Part shown: piece by piece, positions 14,782 to 24,096 of the stretch | How the letters are laid out: the number at the start of each line of letters is the position of its first letter | Position numbering within the stretch: position 1 is the first letter of the stretch | Assembly (NCBI GenBank): GCA_002479255.1 | Contig: DLMJ01000001.1 | Span: forward strand, 62,001-126,000 | DNA length: 64,000 bases | Reading direction: 5' to 3' | Source of the DNA: Candidatus Binatus soli | GTDB lineage: Bacteria; Desulfobacterota; Binatia; Binatales; Binataceae | The notes under the pieces: generated by a model | What the model was told of the DNA's origin: nothing | Seen by the model: only the letters and a program-made list of their open reading frames with translations | Databases searched by the model: none | Program-made: the position numbers and the translations under genes

Positions 14782-17391
14782 CTACGGGACGAGGTGGATT
14801 GGAGCGGCGCCGGGGGCGCGGAAAGTTCGCACCGTCATCCGATCCCGTGTCGCATCAACCATCACGGCGCCGTCGAGGTCGGTGCGCATCAGGACGGCGC
14901 CCGCTTCCACGTAGCGTTCGACAACCACGGCCGACGGAAAATGAAAATGATTCAAATATCCGTCCGAGATGACCACAGCCTCCGGATGCACGGCGGCGAT
15001 GAAGGCCGGCGTTGAGGAACTAGCGCTGCCATGATGCGGCACCTTGAGCATCGTCGCGTGAAGATCGCCGCGGTTCTCGACCATCGCGTGCTCGCCGGCC
15101 GATTCGAGGTCGCCGGTGAACAGCAATGACGAGCTTCCGAAACTGAATCGCAACACCATCGAGCTGTTGTTATGCGTCCTCGCGGCGCCGGTGCTCCCGT
15201 TGAGCGACGAAATCGCAACGCCGCCGATCGCCGCGACCGGCGCCGTATCGCCCACCTGCACCATCGGAATTCCGGCGCGCGCGAGGTCGTCCATCAGGCG
15301 TGCGTAGCTCACGTCGCGGCTCGCAACTCCCGTGGTCCAGAACGCCCGTGGCGCGAAGTTCATGGCGATAAAATCCAGACCGCCGAAATGGTCGAGGTCG
15401 GGATGGCTCAGCGCAAGGTAATCGACGCGCATGATTTTTTGCGACCATAAATATGCCGCGACAATCCGCTCACCCGTGTCGTAGCCGCCGTAGGAGCTGC
15501 CGCCATCGATCACCATCACGCGCGAGCCGGGAAATCGCACCACCGCGCCGTCGCCCTCGCCCACCGACAGGAACGTCACGCGCAGATCGGGATTGAAGAA
15601 GCGGTCGTAGGTCCAGCATCCCGCGTCAACTATCAGCACGAGCGCCAGCGCAATGGCGCATCGCGCATGCCATCCGAATCCGGGCTTGGCCGCAGGGTCG
15701 TTCAGAACGTCCTCGCGAGTCCCCTCGTCGAGCGATCGCTTTCCGGTTATCGCCGCGGCAAGCGGAGCGAGCAACCAAATCATCAGCAGCCCATAGGCGA
15801 TTGCGAGTTCGAGAATCGTCGGCGTGAAGATACGGAACCATGCCAACGGCCAATCGACGAACCAGGCTGCCAGCCAGTTGCCGGCCGCAAGCGCGTGCGC
15901 GCCGAATAGCAGGATCGGGCGCGCGGCCGGCTCCGAAAAGAAACTCAATGCGGCGGCAACCAGACCGCTGATCGTGGCGCCGAATGCCATGATCGGCACC
16001 ACCACGGCGTTTGCGACCAGGCCGACAACCGCAAACTGGTTGAAGTGGTACGCGGTGAGAGGAGCCGTCCCGACCATCGCCCAGAAGGACACCGCGAGAT
16101 AGCCGGCAAGGGCTTCCAGAAATCGCCATCGTGGCGACGAGGGTTCGCCGGGAAGCATCCCGATGCGTTTGCGGCGCGCGAACCAGGCGGCAGACCGGCG
16201 CATCCCGAGCAGGATCACAATCACCGACGCAAACGAGAGCTGAAACCCGATGTCCGCGGTCGAACCGGGAAGCGCGACGCAAATCACGATCGCAGCAAGG
16301 GCCAACGACGCGATCGCTTCGCGAGAACGGTCGATCGCCACGGCCAGCATATACGCGAGCACCATCACCAGCGCCCGCATCGTGGACACGTGATGCCCCG
16401 CGATCGACGCGTACCCGCATACCGCCAGCATAGCGGCGATCGCGGCCACCTTGTTCGCGTAACCGCGGTTTGCCAGCCCCGGGAACAGCATCATCGCAAG
16501 CCGCACCACGGCGAAGATCGCGGCCGCCATGATGCTCAAGTGCAGTCCTGAGATAACCAGCAAATGGGCCATCCCGGTGCGCGCGAATGTATTGCGAAGC
16601 GGCTCGCCGATTTCGCCGCGATCGCCGATCACGAGCGCGCGCATCTCGGCGTTTTCAGGATAAGCAAGGTTCCGATCGAAGAACTCGCCGATCTGAGTTC
16701 TTATCGCTTCAATCCGGCTCGACGGAAAGCTCGAACGATGCCCGATGATTTGAAATCCCACCGAACCGAGCGATCCCTTCGGCGCGGTCATCGTCGCGTC
16801 AATGCCGTCGCGCGCCATCTGTCCCGCGTAGTCGAATTCGCCGGGATTCCCGTAGTTGCGGGGAAAATGAATTCGCGCGCTCAGCCTGATTTCGTCGCCC
16901 AGCTTGAAACCCCCGCCACCGAGCACCGCGATTCGGACATTGCCGCCGGACGGCAGCATAGCGCCGCCATGCTCGGCGGCTCGCTCGACCGTGATGTACA
17001 GCCGATCGCCATAAGCTTCGCGCTCGATCTCGCGATACAGGCGTCCTTCGATCGTAACGCGCGAACCGTCCGCCATCGTGGCGATGCCATGTGACTCGCG
17101 CGGCGGATCGAGCACGTTCGCAACGGCCACTGTCGCGGCCAGTGCAAGAGCAACGTACGCCGCCGCAAGGCCGAGCGTGGGTCGGGCAGCGAGAAACGCG
17201 CCGAGCGCGAATACGCCGAGCGCCAGCGCAAGCCATAGTGGAATCGCGATGTGAAGATTGCCAAGCGCATCTCCCGCGGCTACGGAGATTGCGACCGCGT
17301 AGATCGGCGCAATCCGTTCAAGCAGGCTGAATGCCGGGATCGGAGGTAAAATCTCGCTGGGCCTGATCGAGTGCAGTCCGACAGGCCGCAA
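14782..17391 (-). CDS. comEC: ComEC/Rec2 DNA-uptake channel
   Basis: Inner-membrane protein of 869 residues that passes single-stranded DNA into the cytoplasm during natural transformation. Order: N-terminal membrane helices, a DUF4131-like periplasmic OB domain (about 90-210), the polytopic competence domain with HLLVISGLHLSIMAA near 270-285, then a C-terminal metallo-beta-lactamase-like domain with LSHPDLDHFGGL and VPHHGSASSS. Length is normal. The C-terminal 38 codons are duplicated at 12676-12793. Upstream lies uvrC on the same strand, 152 bases away. Whether the cell is competent cannot be judged from this gene alone. Confidence 0.93.
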   Translation of the reverse strand: MRPVGLHSIRPSEILPPIPAFSLLERIAPIYAVAISVAAGDALGNLHIAIPLWLALALGVFALGAFLAARPTLGLAAAYVALALAATVAVANVLDPPRESHGIATMADGSRVTIEGRLYREIEREAYGDRLYITVERAAEHGGAMLPSGGNVRIAVLGGGGFKLGDEIRLSARIHFPRNYGNPGEFDYAGQMARDGIDATMTAPKGSLGSVGFQIIGHRSSFPSSRIEAIRTQIGEFFDRNLAYPENAEMRALVIGDRGEIGEPLRNTFARTGMAHLLVISGLHLSIMAAAIFAVVRLAMMLFPGLANRGYANKVAAIAAMLAVCGYASIAGHHVSTMRALVMVLAYMLAVAIDRSREAIASLALAAIVICVALPGSTADIGFQLSFASVIVILLGMRRSAAWFARRKRIGMLPGEPSSPRWRFLEALAGYLAVSFWAMVGTAPLTAYHFNQFAVVGLVANAVVVPIMAFGATISGLVAAALSFFSEPAARPILLFGAHALAAGNWLAAWFVDWPLAWFRIFTPTILELAIAYGLLMIWLLAPLAAAITGKRSLDEGTREDVLNDPAAKPGFGWHARCAIALALVLIVDAGCWTYDRFFNPDLRVTFLSVGEGDGAVVRFPGSRVMVIDGGSSYGGYDTGERIVAAYLWSQKIMRVDYLALSHPDLDHFGGLDFIAMNFAPRAFWTTGVASRDVSYARLMDDLARAGIPMVQVGDTAPVAAIGGVAISSLNGSTGAARTHNNSSMVLRFSFGSSSLLFTGDLESAGEHAMVENRGDLHATMLKVPHHGSASSSTPAFIAAVHPEAVVISDGYLNHFHFPSAVVVERYVEAGAVLMRTDLDGAVMVDATRDRMTVRTFRAPGAAPIHLVP
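14784..14901 (-). repeat. Direct repeat, comEC copy of the 118-bp duplication
   Basis: Intact partner of the fragment at 12676-12793, forming the last codons of comEC and its stop. Both copies have the same orientation; the 2.1 kb between their starts holds the AbiE pair, its promoter and the broken small gene. Confidence 0.85.
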
Positions 17392-17543
17392 TGCGGCGCG
17401 TTTTGCGGAAAGTGCTCCCGCAGCGATAGCTAGGCACTCCTTTGCGCATCAGCGGCGGCGTGAGGTCGATGTTGACTTGAAGATTATGCGCCGACACAAG
17501 CAAGTAGCGCGACCGACGATGTGTGCTCTGGGGAACTTTCGCG

Positions 17544-19664
17544 TCAATCGCGGGCGGGTGCGTGATTGGCTCGCGCGCCGGCGTTATTGGCGGGAATGGC
17601 GGATGAAGCGAGTGGAAGAGGCGGTTGGTCGGCGGATTCTTCGACGTCGAGCAGCGCAGTCATTTCGTCGAGATGCCGGCGAATCTCGGCGGCAAGTTCG
17701 CGATTGAGTCCCTTCACCGCCGCAATCTCGTCGGTGGTCGCCTCGCGAATCCGTTTGAGACTCCCGAAATGACGGAGCATCGCGCGCCGCCGGACCGGGC
17801 CGACGCCGTCGATATCGTCGAGGACCGAGCGCAGCCGTGCGCGGCGCCTTAGTTCGCGGTTGTAGGCGATCGCGAATCGATGCGCCTCGTCGCGAATCCT
17901 CACGAGCAGGAACAGCGCGGTCGAATTTTTCGGCAGGACGATCGGATCCTTGCGCCTGGGAACGAAGACGCGCTCCTCGGATTTCGTCACTTCTTTTTCG
18001 CGCCGGTCGTTCAGAACATGCTGCTTGGCCAGCGACACGCAATCGATGTGATCGGCAAGCTTGAACTCGCGGATCACTTCGAGCGCGACGTTCAGTTGTC
18101 CCTTGCCGCCGTCGATGACCCACAAGTCCGGGTATTCGTTTTCGCGCACCGCGCGTTCGAGCCGGCGCTTCAAGACTTCGTACATGCCGGCGAAGTCATC
18201 CTGGCCTTCGAAACTGCGAATCCGGTACCGGCGGTAGAGATTCTTTTGCGGCTCGCCTTCGTCGAAAGTCACCTGCGACCCGACCACCATCGAGCCCTGC
18301 AGATTCGAGATGTCGTAGCATTCCATCCGCTTGGGCGTGTTGCGCAGACCCAGCTTGGCGCGCAGGTCCTCGAGCATCCGCTCGCGGGTTTTTTCGTTGT
18401 CGCGCCGCGAGGCAAAGCTTTGGCGCGCGTTGTCCATCGCCATTTCCAGCAGACGGAGCTTCTCGCCACGCTGCGGCTGAAACACTTCGCATTTCTTGCC
18501 GCGCCGCTCTGAGAGCAGCTCTGCGCGCACGGCGGCATCCTCCAACTCGACCGGCACGATCACTTCGTCGGGGATATTGCGCGCGCCCGAGTAATACTGA
18601 GTCAGCAGATCGGAAAGAATTTCGTGAACCGGAAATTCCAGGTCCTGAAAGCTCCATCCCTGGGTGCTGGTCAGCTTTCCGCCGCGGACGATCAGGACGA
18701 TCGCCTCGATGAAGCCGCCCTCGCGGTAGATTCCGAACACGTCCTCGTCGATTCCCCAGTGATGCAGGACGGTTTGCCGCTCGACGGTTTTTTCGATCGC
18801 GCGCACGCGATCGCGGACCCGCGCAGCCTGCTCGAACTCGAGGCGCGACGCGTGATCCTTCATCAGGTCGCGCATCTCGCGGAGCAGCTCGAGATTTTTT
18901 CCTTCGAGCAGCATCTGCGCCGCGTGCAAATGGCGGCCATACTCTTCGCGATCGACCGGCAAACAGCACGGCCCGAGGCACCGCTTGATCTGATATTCGA
19001 GGCACGGCCGCGAGCGGTTGCGGAACACCGCGTCGGTGCAGGTGCGCAGCGGAAAGACTTTGCGGATGACGTCGATCGTCTCGCGCAGTCCGTCGGCCGA
19101 ACCGAACGGCCCGAAGTAGCGGCCGCCGTCCTTGACGATCTTGCGCGTGACCGTGATTCGCGGCCATGCGTGATTGGTGATCTTCGCGCTCAGGTACGAT
19201 TTGTCGTCCTTGAGGCGGATATTGTACCTGGGCCGGTACTGTTTGATCAGATTGTTTTCGAGGATCAGCGCCTCCTTCTCGCTCGCCGTGACTATCGTGT
19301 CGAAGTCGCGCACCCGCCGCATCAGGAACCGAACCTGGAAGCGTCCGTCGCCACCCTCGCGGAAATATGCGCGCACGCGGGAGCGCAGCGACTTGGCCTT
19401 GCCGACGTAAAGTACCTTGCCGGCGCGATCGCGAAGCAGATAGACGCCCGGCTCGGTCGAGGCAGCCTCCAGCTTTTGGTCGATAGAGACCGATTCGTCC
19501 CGGACTGCGCGCGAATCGGAGGCCGCGGCCTGCCCGGTCTGCGCGGGCGCGTCCTTGGGATAATCGATCAGCGAGCCGTAATCCGGGCCGGTCGGCTCGC
19601 CGCCAGCGGGTTCAGGCGGAGTTTCGTTTGCACCGCGCTTTTCGTTTCGATCTTCCGGGCTCAT
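17544..19664 (-). CDS. uvrC: Excinuclease ABC subunit C
   Basis: Nucleotide-excision-repair nuclease that makes both incisions with UvrAB. From the ATG at 19664 the protein is 706 residues with a family-atypical polar N-terminal extension of about 65 residues (rich in Pro, Gly, Glu), then the GIY-YIG domain (PGVYLLRDRAGKVLYVGKAK), a Cys-rich zinc-like patch (CTDAVFRNRSRPCLEYQIKRC is the region), the UVR domain around RLEFEQAARVRDRV, the RNase H-like nuclease starting ECYDISNLQGS, and a helix-hairpin-helix tail (IDGVGPVRRRAML). An open frame extends 38 codons upstream but that part overlaps the regulatory gap with the divergent SDR gene and looks non-coding. Confidence 0.93.
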   Translation of the reverse strand: MSPEDRNEKRGANETPPEPAGGEPTGPDYGSLIDYPKDAPAQTGQAAASDSRAVRDESVSIDQKLEAASTEPGVYLLRDRAGKVLYVGKAKSLRSRVRAYFREGGDGRFQVRFLMRRVRDFDTIVTASEKEALILENNLIKQYRPRYNIRLKDDKSYLSAKITNHAWPRITVTRKIVKDGGRYFGPFGSADGLRETIDVIRKVFPLRTCTDAVFRNRSRPCLEYQIKRCLGPCCLPVDREEYGRHLHAAQMLLEGKNLELLREMRDLMKDHASRLEFEQAARVRDRVRAIEKTVERQTVLHHWGIDEDVFGIYREGGFIEAIVLIVRGGKLTSTQGWSFQDLEFPVHEILSDLLTQYYSGARNIPDEVIVPVELEDAAVRAELLSERRGKKCEVFQPQRGEKLRLLEMAMDNARQSFASRRDNEKTRERMLEDLRAKLGLRNTPKRMECYDISNLQGSMVVGSQVTFDEGEPQKNLYRRYRIRSFEGQDDFAGMYEVLKRRLERAVRENEYPDLWVIDGGKGQLNVALEVIREFKLADHIDCVSLAKQHVLNDRREKEVTKSEERVFVPRRKDPIVLPKNSTALFLLVRIRDEAHRFAIAYNRELRRRARLRSVLDDIDGVGPVRRRAMLRHFGSLKRIREATTDEIAAVKGLNRELAAEIRRHLDEMTALLDVEESADQPPLPLASSAIPANNAGARANHAPARD

Positions 19665-19857
19665 CGTCGCGGCTATTATATCAATGGGGGCGCCAAGTAT
19701 CCGCTGTCTTCCGAAAAGTTGCGGTCCCCCGCTTCGAGTGTCTCTCACCGGCGGCCTGGCAACCGTTACCCGCTTCAAGTCGGGGTCTGCTACTTAGCTC
19801 GATGCGTGTCACGCGCGTTGCGTGCCATCGTAATCTTTTAAGCAGAGGAAATCTGAA

Positions 19858-20700
19858 ATGGGCAGGCTTGACGGCAAAGTGGCGGTTATCACGGGCGCGG
19901 CGAGCGGAATCGGGCGCGCCACGGCAATCAAGTTCGCGGGCGAAGGCGCGGCGGTTGTGATCGCGGACCTCAACGACGAAGGCGGCGAAGCCGCGGTCCG
20001 CGATTGCAAGGAGAACGCCGGGCGCGCGGTCTTCCAGAAGACCGACGTCTGTGCCGAAGCGGAAATCAAGGCGCTCATCGCGCGCGCCATCAAGGAATTC
20101 GGCCGGCTCGATATCATGTACAACAACGCCGGGATCGGCGGCGCGGTCGGATCGCTCGAACAAATTTCCGTCGAGGACTGGGACAAGAGTCAGGCGGTGC
20201 TGTTGCGCGGCGTGTTCCTGGGAATGAAGCATGCGGCGCCCGAGCTGCGAAAAGCAGGCGGTGGTTCGATAATCTCGACCGCGTCGATCGCGGGCATCCG
20301 CGGCGTCGCCGGACTACACGCCTACTGCGCGGCGAAGGCCGCCGTGGTGAACCTGACGCGCTCGGCAGCGTTGGAATTCGCCAAGGATAAAATCCGGGTC
20401 AATTGCATCTGCCCCGGCATAATCAATACGCCGATCCTGCATCGCAATCTGCCCGGTATGAAAGAGGCGATGGAACAATGGATGGCGAAGGGTCAGCCGA
20501 TTCCGCGCGCGGGCCAGCCGGAGGACATCGCCGGGATGGCGCTCTACCTCGCCAGCGACGATTCAGAATTCGTCACCGGGCAGGCGATGATCGTGGACGG
20601 CGGACTGACGGTCGGCAGCCAGTTCGTCGACGCGGGGGGAGCCGGCATGCCGTCGGCGATCCCGCCGGCCGGCTTCATGGGCCCATCGTTCCAGGGTTGA
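19858..20700 (+). CDS. Short-chain dehydrogenase/reductase
   Basis: Classical SDR of 280 residues: cofactor motif TGAASGIG (12-19), D37 after the second strand, which favours NAD over NADP, NNAG (89-92), and catalytic S143, Y156 and K160. The C-terminal 20 residues beyond the usual VDGG end are Gly/Pro-rich. AGAGGA lies 8-13 bases before the ATG. Likely oxidises a secondary alcohol or hydroxyacyl substrate; the neighbourhood (aldo-keto reductase, nitroreductase, acyl-CoA genes) does not fix the substrate. Confidence 0.92.
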   Translation: MGRLDGKVAVITGAASGIGRATAIKFAGEGAAVVIADLNDEGGEAAVRDCKENAGRAVFQKTDVCAEAEIKALIARAIKEFGRLDIMYNNAGIGGAVGSLEQISVEDWDKSQAVLLRGVFLGMKHAAPELRKAGGGSIISTASIAGIRGVAGLHAYCAAKAAVVNLTRSAALEFAKDKIRVNCICPGIINTPILHRNLPGMKEAMEQWMAKGQPIPRAGQPEDIAGMALYLASDDSEFVTGQAMIVDGGLTVGSQFVDAGGAGMPSAIPPAGFMGPSFQG

Positions 20701-20733
20701 CAGGTCTGCCCCGGTGCTGCGCCTGTCACACGG

Positions 20734-20768
20734 AAAAACGAGGCGCGTCCGAGTGGATGCGCCTCGTT
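20734..20768 (-). terminator. Rho-independent terminator, aldo-keto reductase
   Basis: Perfect 10-bp inverted repeat AACGAGGCGC (20737-20746) / GCGCCTCGTT (20759-20768) with a 12-base loop. On the minus strand the stem is followed by TTTTT, so it best terminates the aldo-keto reductase transcript ending at 20808; it sits between convergent genes and may act for the SDR gene as well. Confidence 0.75.
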
Positions 20769-20807
20769 GTCTGTTGAGCCGGCGAAGGTTACGGCTTTTG
20801 CTTTTGT

Positions 20808-21815
20808 TCAGATGCGCGGGTAGCCGGGTAATCGCGCCTGCATCGCATTGGGATACTCGAGCGGCAACGCGCTCGCCTTGTTGAGCGCCGCGAGTTCTGC
20901 GGCCTCGAGCCGAAATCCGATCGCGCCCAGGTTCTGTTCGTTCTGCTCTTCGGTTCGCGCGCCGTAAATCACCGAGCTGACACCGGGCTGCTGATTCACC
21001 CACGCCAGAGCGACCTGCGAGATGGCACGGCCTCGTTCCTTCGCGATGTGCTCGACTGCTTCAAGGGTCGAGTAGTTTCGCTTGTCGGCGAGCCGATTCC
21101 AGAGATCCATCCTGGCCAGGCGGCTGTCCTCGGGCGGGCGCTGTCCAGAACGATACTTGCCGGTCAGAAATCCACCGCCGAGCGGACTCCACGGAATCAC
21201 GCCGACGCTCTCATAGCGGCACAACGGCAGGAGTTCACGCTCGATCTCGCGCGAAATGAGGCTGTATTGGGGCTGCAGGCAGTCAAACCGCGCGAAATCG
21301 TGTTTATCGCTGACCCACAGACTCTTCATCAGTTGCCACGCCGTAAAATTCGATGCTCCGATATATCTGGCTTTGCCTTGACGCACGAGGTCGTCGAGTG
21401 CGCGCATCGTCTCTTCTATCGGCGTTTCGAAGTCCCACGAATGCACCTGGTAAAGATCGATGTAATCCATCTTCAGCCGGCGCAGACTGGCTTCGACCTC
21501 CGACATGATATGCCCGCGCGAGAGTCCAATTTGATTCGGCGCCACCGTCTTGCCCATGAAAACATTCGCGTTGAAGCGAACTTTTGTCGCGACAATCAAA
21601 TCTTTTCGGCGCTCGCCGATAATTCGCCCGAGAATCTCCTCCGACGCGCCCGCCGCATAGACGTTCGCGGTGTCGACGAAATTACCGCCAGCCTCGATGA
21701 ACCGGTCGAGAATTTTTCCCGCCGTAGCTTCATCTGTTTCGCGTCCAAACGTCATGCCGCCAAGGCAAAGTTCCGAAACTTTGAGTCCGGTACCACCCAA
21801 TCGCCGATATTCCAT
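20808..21815 (-). CDS. Aldo/keto reductase
   Basis: NADPH-dependent carbonyl reductase of 335 residues. The catalytic tetrad is present: D48 (NFVDTA), Y53 (NVYAAG), K78 (VATKV) and H125 (YQVHSWD). The motif EDVEASLRRL-like helix and the PWSPLGGGFLTGKY loop place it with the bacterial YghZ/MocA-type reductases. Convergent with the SDR gene and followed by a hairpin terminator. Physiological substrate unknown. Confidence 0.92.
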   Translation of the reverse strand: MEYRRLGGTGLKVSELCLGGMTFGRETDEATAGKILDRFIEAGGNFVDTANVYAAGASEEILGRIIGERRKDLIVATKVRFNANVFMGKTVAPNQIGLSRGHIMSEVEASLRRLKMDYIDLYQVHSWDFETPIEETMRALDDLVRQGKARYIGASNFTAWQLMKSLWVSDKHDFARFDCLQPQYSLISREIERELLPLCRYESVGVIPWSPLGGGFLTGKYRSGQRPPEDSRLARMDLWNRLADKRNYSTLEAVEHIAKERGRAISQVALAWVNQQPGVSSVIYGARTEEQNEQNLGAIGFRLEAAELAALNKASALPLEYPNAMQARLPGYPRI

Positions 21816-21918
21816 GGCTTTTTCGAATCCTCCGCAACCGAGTCTAGTCCGACCATTGACGCGTGCAAATCAAAGCGTTTCGACTTTGAATAATCGCTGA
21901 AATGAATCGTCTCAATAA

Positions 21919-22062
21919 ATGGGTGCATACGGCTCTCGCACCCATCCGGTTGAATGTTCCTCCCAAACAACCGGATTCCGTCCGCAGTGTAAGCGGACGG
22001 GTCGCTACGAACAGGCGGGCATTGGAGAGTCCCCCCCCTCTTCACATGCCCGCCATTTTTTT
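21919..22062 (+). ncRNA. Candidate structured RNA of four consecutive stem-loops
   Basis: Four perfect stems follow each other with almost no spacing: ATGGGTGC/GCACCCAT (21919-21945), ATCCGGTTG/CAACCGGAT (21944-21976), CCGTCCGC/GCGGACGG (21978-22000) and GGCGGGCAT/ATGCCCGCC (22014-22054), the last followed by TTTTTTT. Stems 1 and 2 share two bases, so they could be alternatives or stack. The terminal T-run favours plus-strand transcription. Read on the minus strand, loop 1 contains GAGCCGTATGC, resembling the 5' strand of group II intron domain V as I recall it, but the pairing 3' strand is absent. No protein of an intron or IscB/TnpB type is next to it. Family unknown. Confidence 0.5.
22014..22062 (+). 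terminator. Strong intrinsic terminator hairpin
   Basis: GGCGGGCAT (22014-22022) pairs perfectly with ATGCCCGCC (22046-22054); the interior GGAGAG/CTCTTC extends the stem with one G-U pair around a C-rich loop; seven T follow at 22056-22062. It ends the four-hairpin run on the plus strand. Confidence 0.65.
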
Positions 22063-22195
22063 ATTTCACCAATCTCCATCGTCGCCAGCATCGGGCATTG
22101 CACTCGGGCGAGCTGAGATCAACTCGTAAATTTCGTTCGCAAATAGCGCTTTAACCTTGACAGCGCGCGATTGCGTCGTCATAGCTCATAGCTTG

Positions 22196-23815
22196 ATGTT
22201 CTCGCGGTGGCTCAGATGGCTGGTGGTCGCGCCGGCTGTATTGTTCGTCTTCGGAGCAATTATGCTCAGTTGCGGCGGCGGCGGAGGAGGGCCTTCGCCA
22301 ACCCCCGGTCCTGGCTTTGCCCTCGATTCCATGACGATCGCAAATGGTCCCCCGGTCTCGCCCACGTTCACCCCCGCGCCGGTAGGGTCGCCCACACACA
22401 CACCGAGTCGACCGACCCCCACGTTGACGCCGCGTCCCGCAGCAACCAGCACCAACGTGTCGAGCACCGGCCCGAATGCCGTACCGACCGGCGGGACGGT
22501 CGCATTCAACGTAATCGGTACATACATCAAGGGATCGAAAGTCCAGTACGAGGACATCACGGCGGGACCGACCACATTGTGGACCTCCAACAACCCCAAT
22601 TCCTTCCAAGGGCCCTCATCACCCGGGGCTTTGGGCGGCATCTACACGACGGGACTTGCGGGATGCGCCTGCATCCTCGCGAGCAATTCTGGAGTGTCCA
22701 GTCAGCAGGTTGGCATCGGCGTTTACCAGGACGTCAACGCCTGCGGCCCCCCGGCCCCCCCGTCTTGCGCGTGCCCGGCGGGCGGCGGGACCATGTTTTT
22801 GTGCCCGCCTCCTCTCCCGACCGCGACGGCGACGCCGAAAGGCGGCTTAGAGCCGGCGGCTTCGGGTACGCCTGCGCGATCGGCGCGCAGTGCGGGCGTT
22901 CTGATGTGGACTTTCGATCCGGGCGCGGAGTTGCGCGGGCGAATCGCGGCCGGCGCCGACGGCTCGATATATTTCATCACCCGTGACGGCGTGATGCACG
23001 GGCTGAATTCCGCCGGCAAGGAAGTCATGCGTCGCGATGCCGACGGTCTGTCGCCGGCAGTGTTGCCCGACGGGACCGTGGTCGCGATGTCGTCCAGGTC
23101 GGAGCTTGCGGCAATCGGTCCCGACGGCGCCACGCTCTGGCGTCTCGAAATCGGCGAGAGCGCGGGACCGCTGGCCGCGACGGACCGCGCGATTTACGCA
23201 TCCGCGGGCGCCGACCTCGTGTCTGTCAGCACCTCCGGCTCTCTCAATTGGCGCGTGAGCGTCGGACCAGTGACTACCGCCGCGACGACTCCGGACGGAG
23301 TCGTGGTGGGAACCTCGCGCGGCACGGTCATTGCGCTTGCGTCAGACGGCGCCGTGGTCTGGACATTTGAGCCTGATGGCGGATTTTCGGGATCGGTCGC
23401 GTATGCCGACGATGTCGTCTATGCGGGCTCGGGCGGCGGCGGCGTGTATGCGATCGATTTGCGGACCGGCAATCCGATCTGGCACGTCAACTCCGCGCAT
23501 GCGGTAACCACGGGACCGGCGGTCGCTCCGTCGGGAACAATCTTCGTCGGCTCCGATACGATCTACGGTGTCTCCGCCGACGGGCAGCTACGATGGAAAG
23601 ATCCGACCCTGAAACCGGGCGCGGCGGGACTGTTCGCGCTTGGCTACGACAGCGTGTTCGACGCGGCGACGGGCGACGTGGGCGCGGTGCTCACCGGCGA
23701 CGGCAGCTACGTCTGGACGTCGCGAAGCTTCGGCAAGATCGCGACGGCCGCATCGTCGGCGTCGGGGATGCTGTACGTCGGAACCTCGAGCGGGCGCATC
23801 TTCGCCGTCAGATAA
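22196..23815 (+). CDS. PQQ-like beta-propeller lipoprotein
   Basis: Protein of 539 residues from the ATG at 22196; a TTG 39 bases upstream also opens the frame but the hydrophobic signal starts right after this ATG. The signal FGAIMLSC gives a probable lipidated C26, followed by a poly-Gly run and a Pro/Thr-rich linker. A middle segment (about 85-190) has paired Cys residues (GCACIL, SCACPAGG). From about residue 250 there are repeated blades of the type SDGAVVWTFEP...GTVIAL, typical of PQQ/outer-membrane beta-propellers such as BamB. Probably a periplasmic or outer-membrane surface lipoprotein. Unlike BamB it has the long low-complexity linker, so I do not call it BamB. Confidence 0.8.
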   Translation: MFSRWLRWLVVAPAVLFVFGAIMLSCGGGGGGPSPTPGPGFALDSMTIANGPPVSPTFTPAPVGSPTHTPSRPTPTLTPRPAATSTNVSSTGPNAVPTGGTVAFNVIGTYIKGSKVQYEDITAGPTTLWTSNNPNSFQGPSSPGALGGIYTTGLAGCACILASNSGVSSQQVGIGVYQDVNACGPPAPPSCACPAGGGTMFLCPPPLPTATATPKGGLEPAASGTPARSARSAGVLMWTFDPGAELRGRIAAGADGSIYFITRDGVMHGLNSAGKEVMRRDADGLSPAVLPDGTVVAMSSRSELAAIGPDGATLWRLEIGESAGPLAATDRAIYASAGADLVSVSTSGSLNWRVSVGPVTTAATTPDGVVVGTSRGTVIALASDGAVVWTFEPDGGFSGSVAYADDVVYAGSGGGGVYAIDLRTGNPIWHVNSAHAVTTGPAVAPSGTIFVGSDTIYGVSADGQLRWKDPTLKPGAAGLFALGYDSVFDAATGDVGAVLTGDGSYVWTSRSFGKIATAASSASGMLYVGTSSGRIFAVR

Positions 23816-24028
23816 AATTTTTTCATTTTTTCACTCTTTCCCTCTTTGTTTTTCGTTGTTCCCCGGCGCTGTCTTAACTCGGGGCCGAGTGTCTGAGTTT
23901 GAAAACAGTGGCTTAATTTCGGCGGAAATAGACACTCGCGCGGCGATTTGGTACAAGGGAGCGCCGGCTGGGTTTGCCCCCCCTTTTCCAGTCGGCATCG
24001 GGCTGGCGTGCTATCGCGCTGGCCCGTA

Positions 24029-24083
24029 CTTTTTCAGCGTACTTCTCTTTTCCCGGGCCGCTTGACCGGGCGCGCTGAAAAAG
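24029..24083. promoter_or_regulatory. Long inverted repeat upstream of the ferredoxin gene
   Basis: CTTTTTCAGCG (24029-24039) and CGCTGAAAAAG (24073-24083) form a perfect 11-bp stem, with an inner CCCGG/CCGGG stem, ending 13 bases before the ferredoxin ATG. It may be a leader structure covering the ribosome site or an operator. No T-run of terminator type follows on the plus strand. The 280 bases between the lipoprotein gene and the ferredoxin hold nothing else I can identify. Confidence 0.45.
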
Positions 24084-24096
24084 CGTGACTGTAAGT

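Larger units (their letters stand above)
21816..22195. other. 380-base intergenic region with a structured element
   Basis: Divergent space between the aldo-keto reductase and the beta-propeller lipoprotein gene. Its centre (21919-22062) is a run of four stem-loops described separately. The flanks are AT-rich and hold no recognisable gene. A TTGACA at 22157 is a possible -35 element for the lipoprotein gene, with no convincing -10 partner. Confidence 0.55.

Noticed and set aside
21919..21945. Group II intron domain V or IscB-type RNA
   Set aside because: Only an 11-base resemblance on the minus strand; the pairing strand and any intron or nuclease protein are missing.
22157..22195. TTG start for the beta-propeller lipoprotein
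   Set aside because: The 13 extra residues precede the signal peptide n-region; ATG at 22196 fits better.
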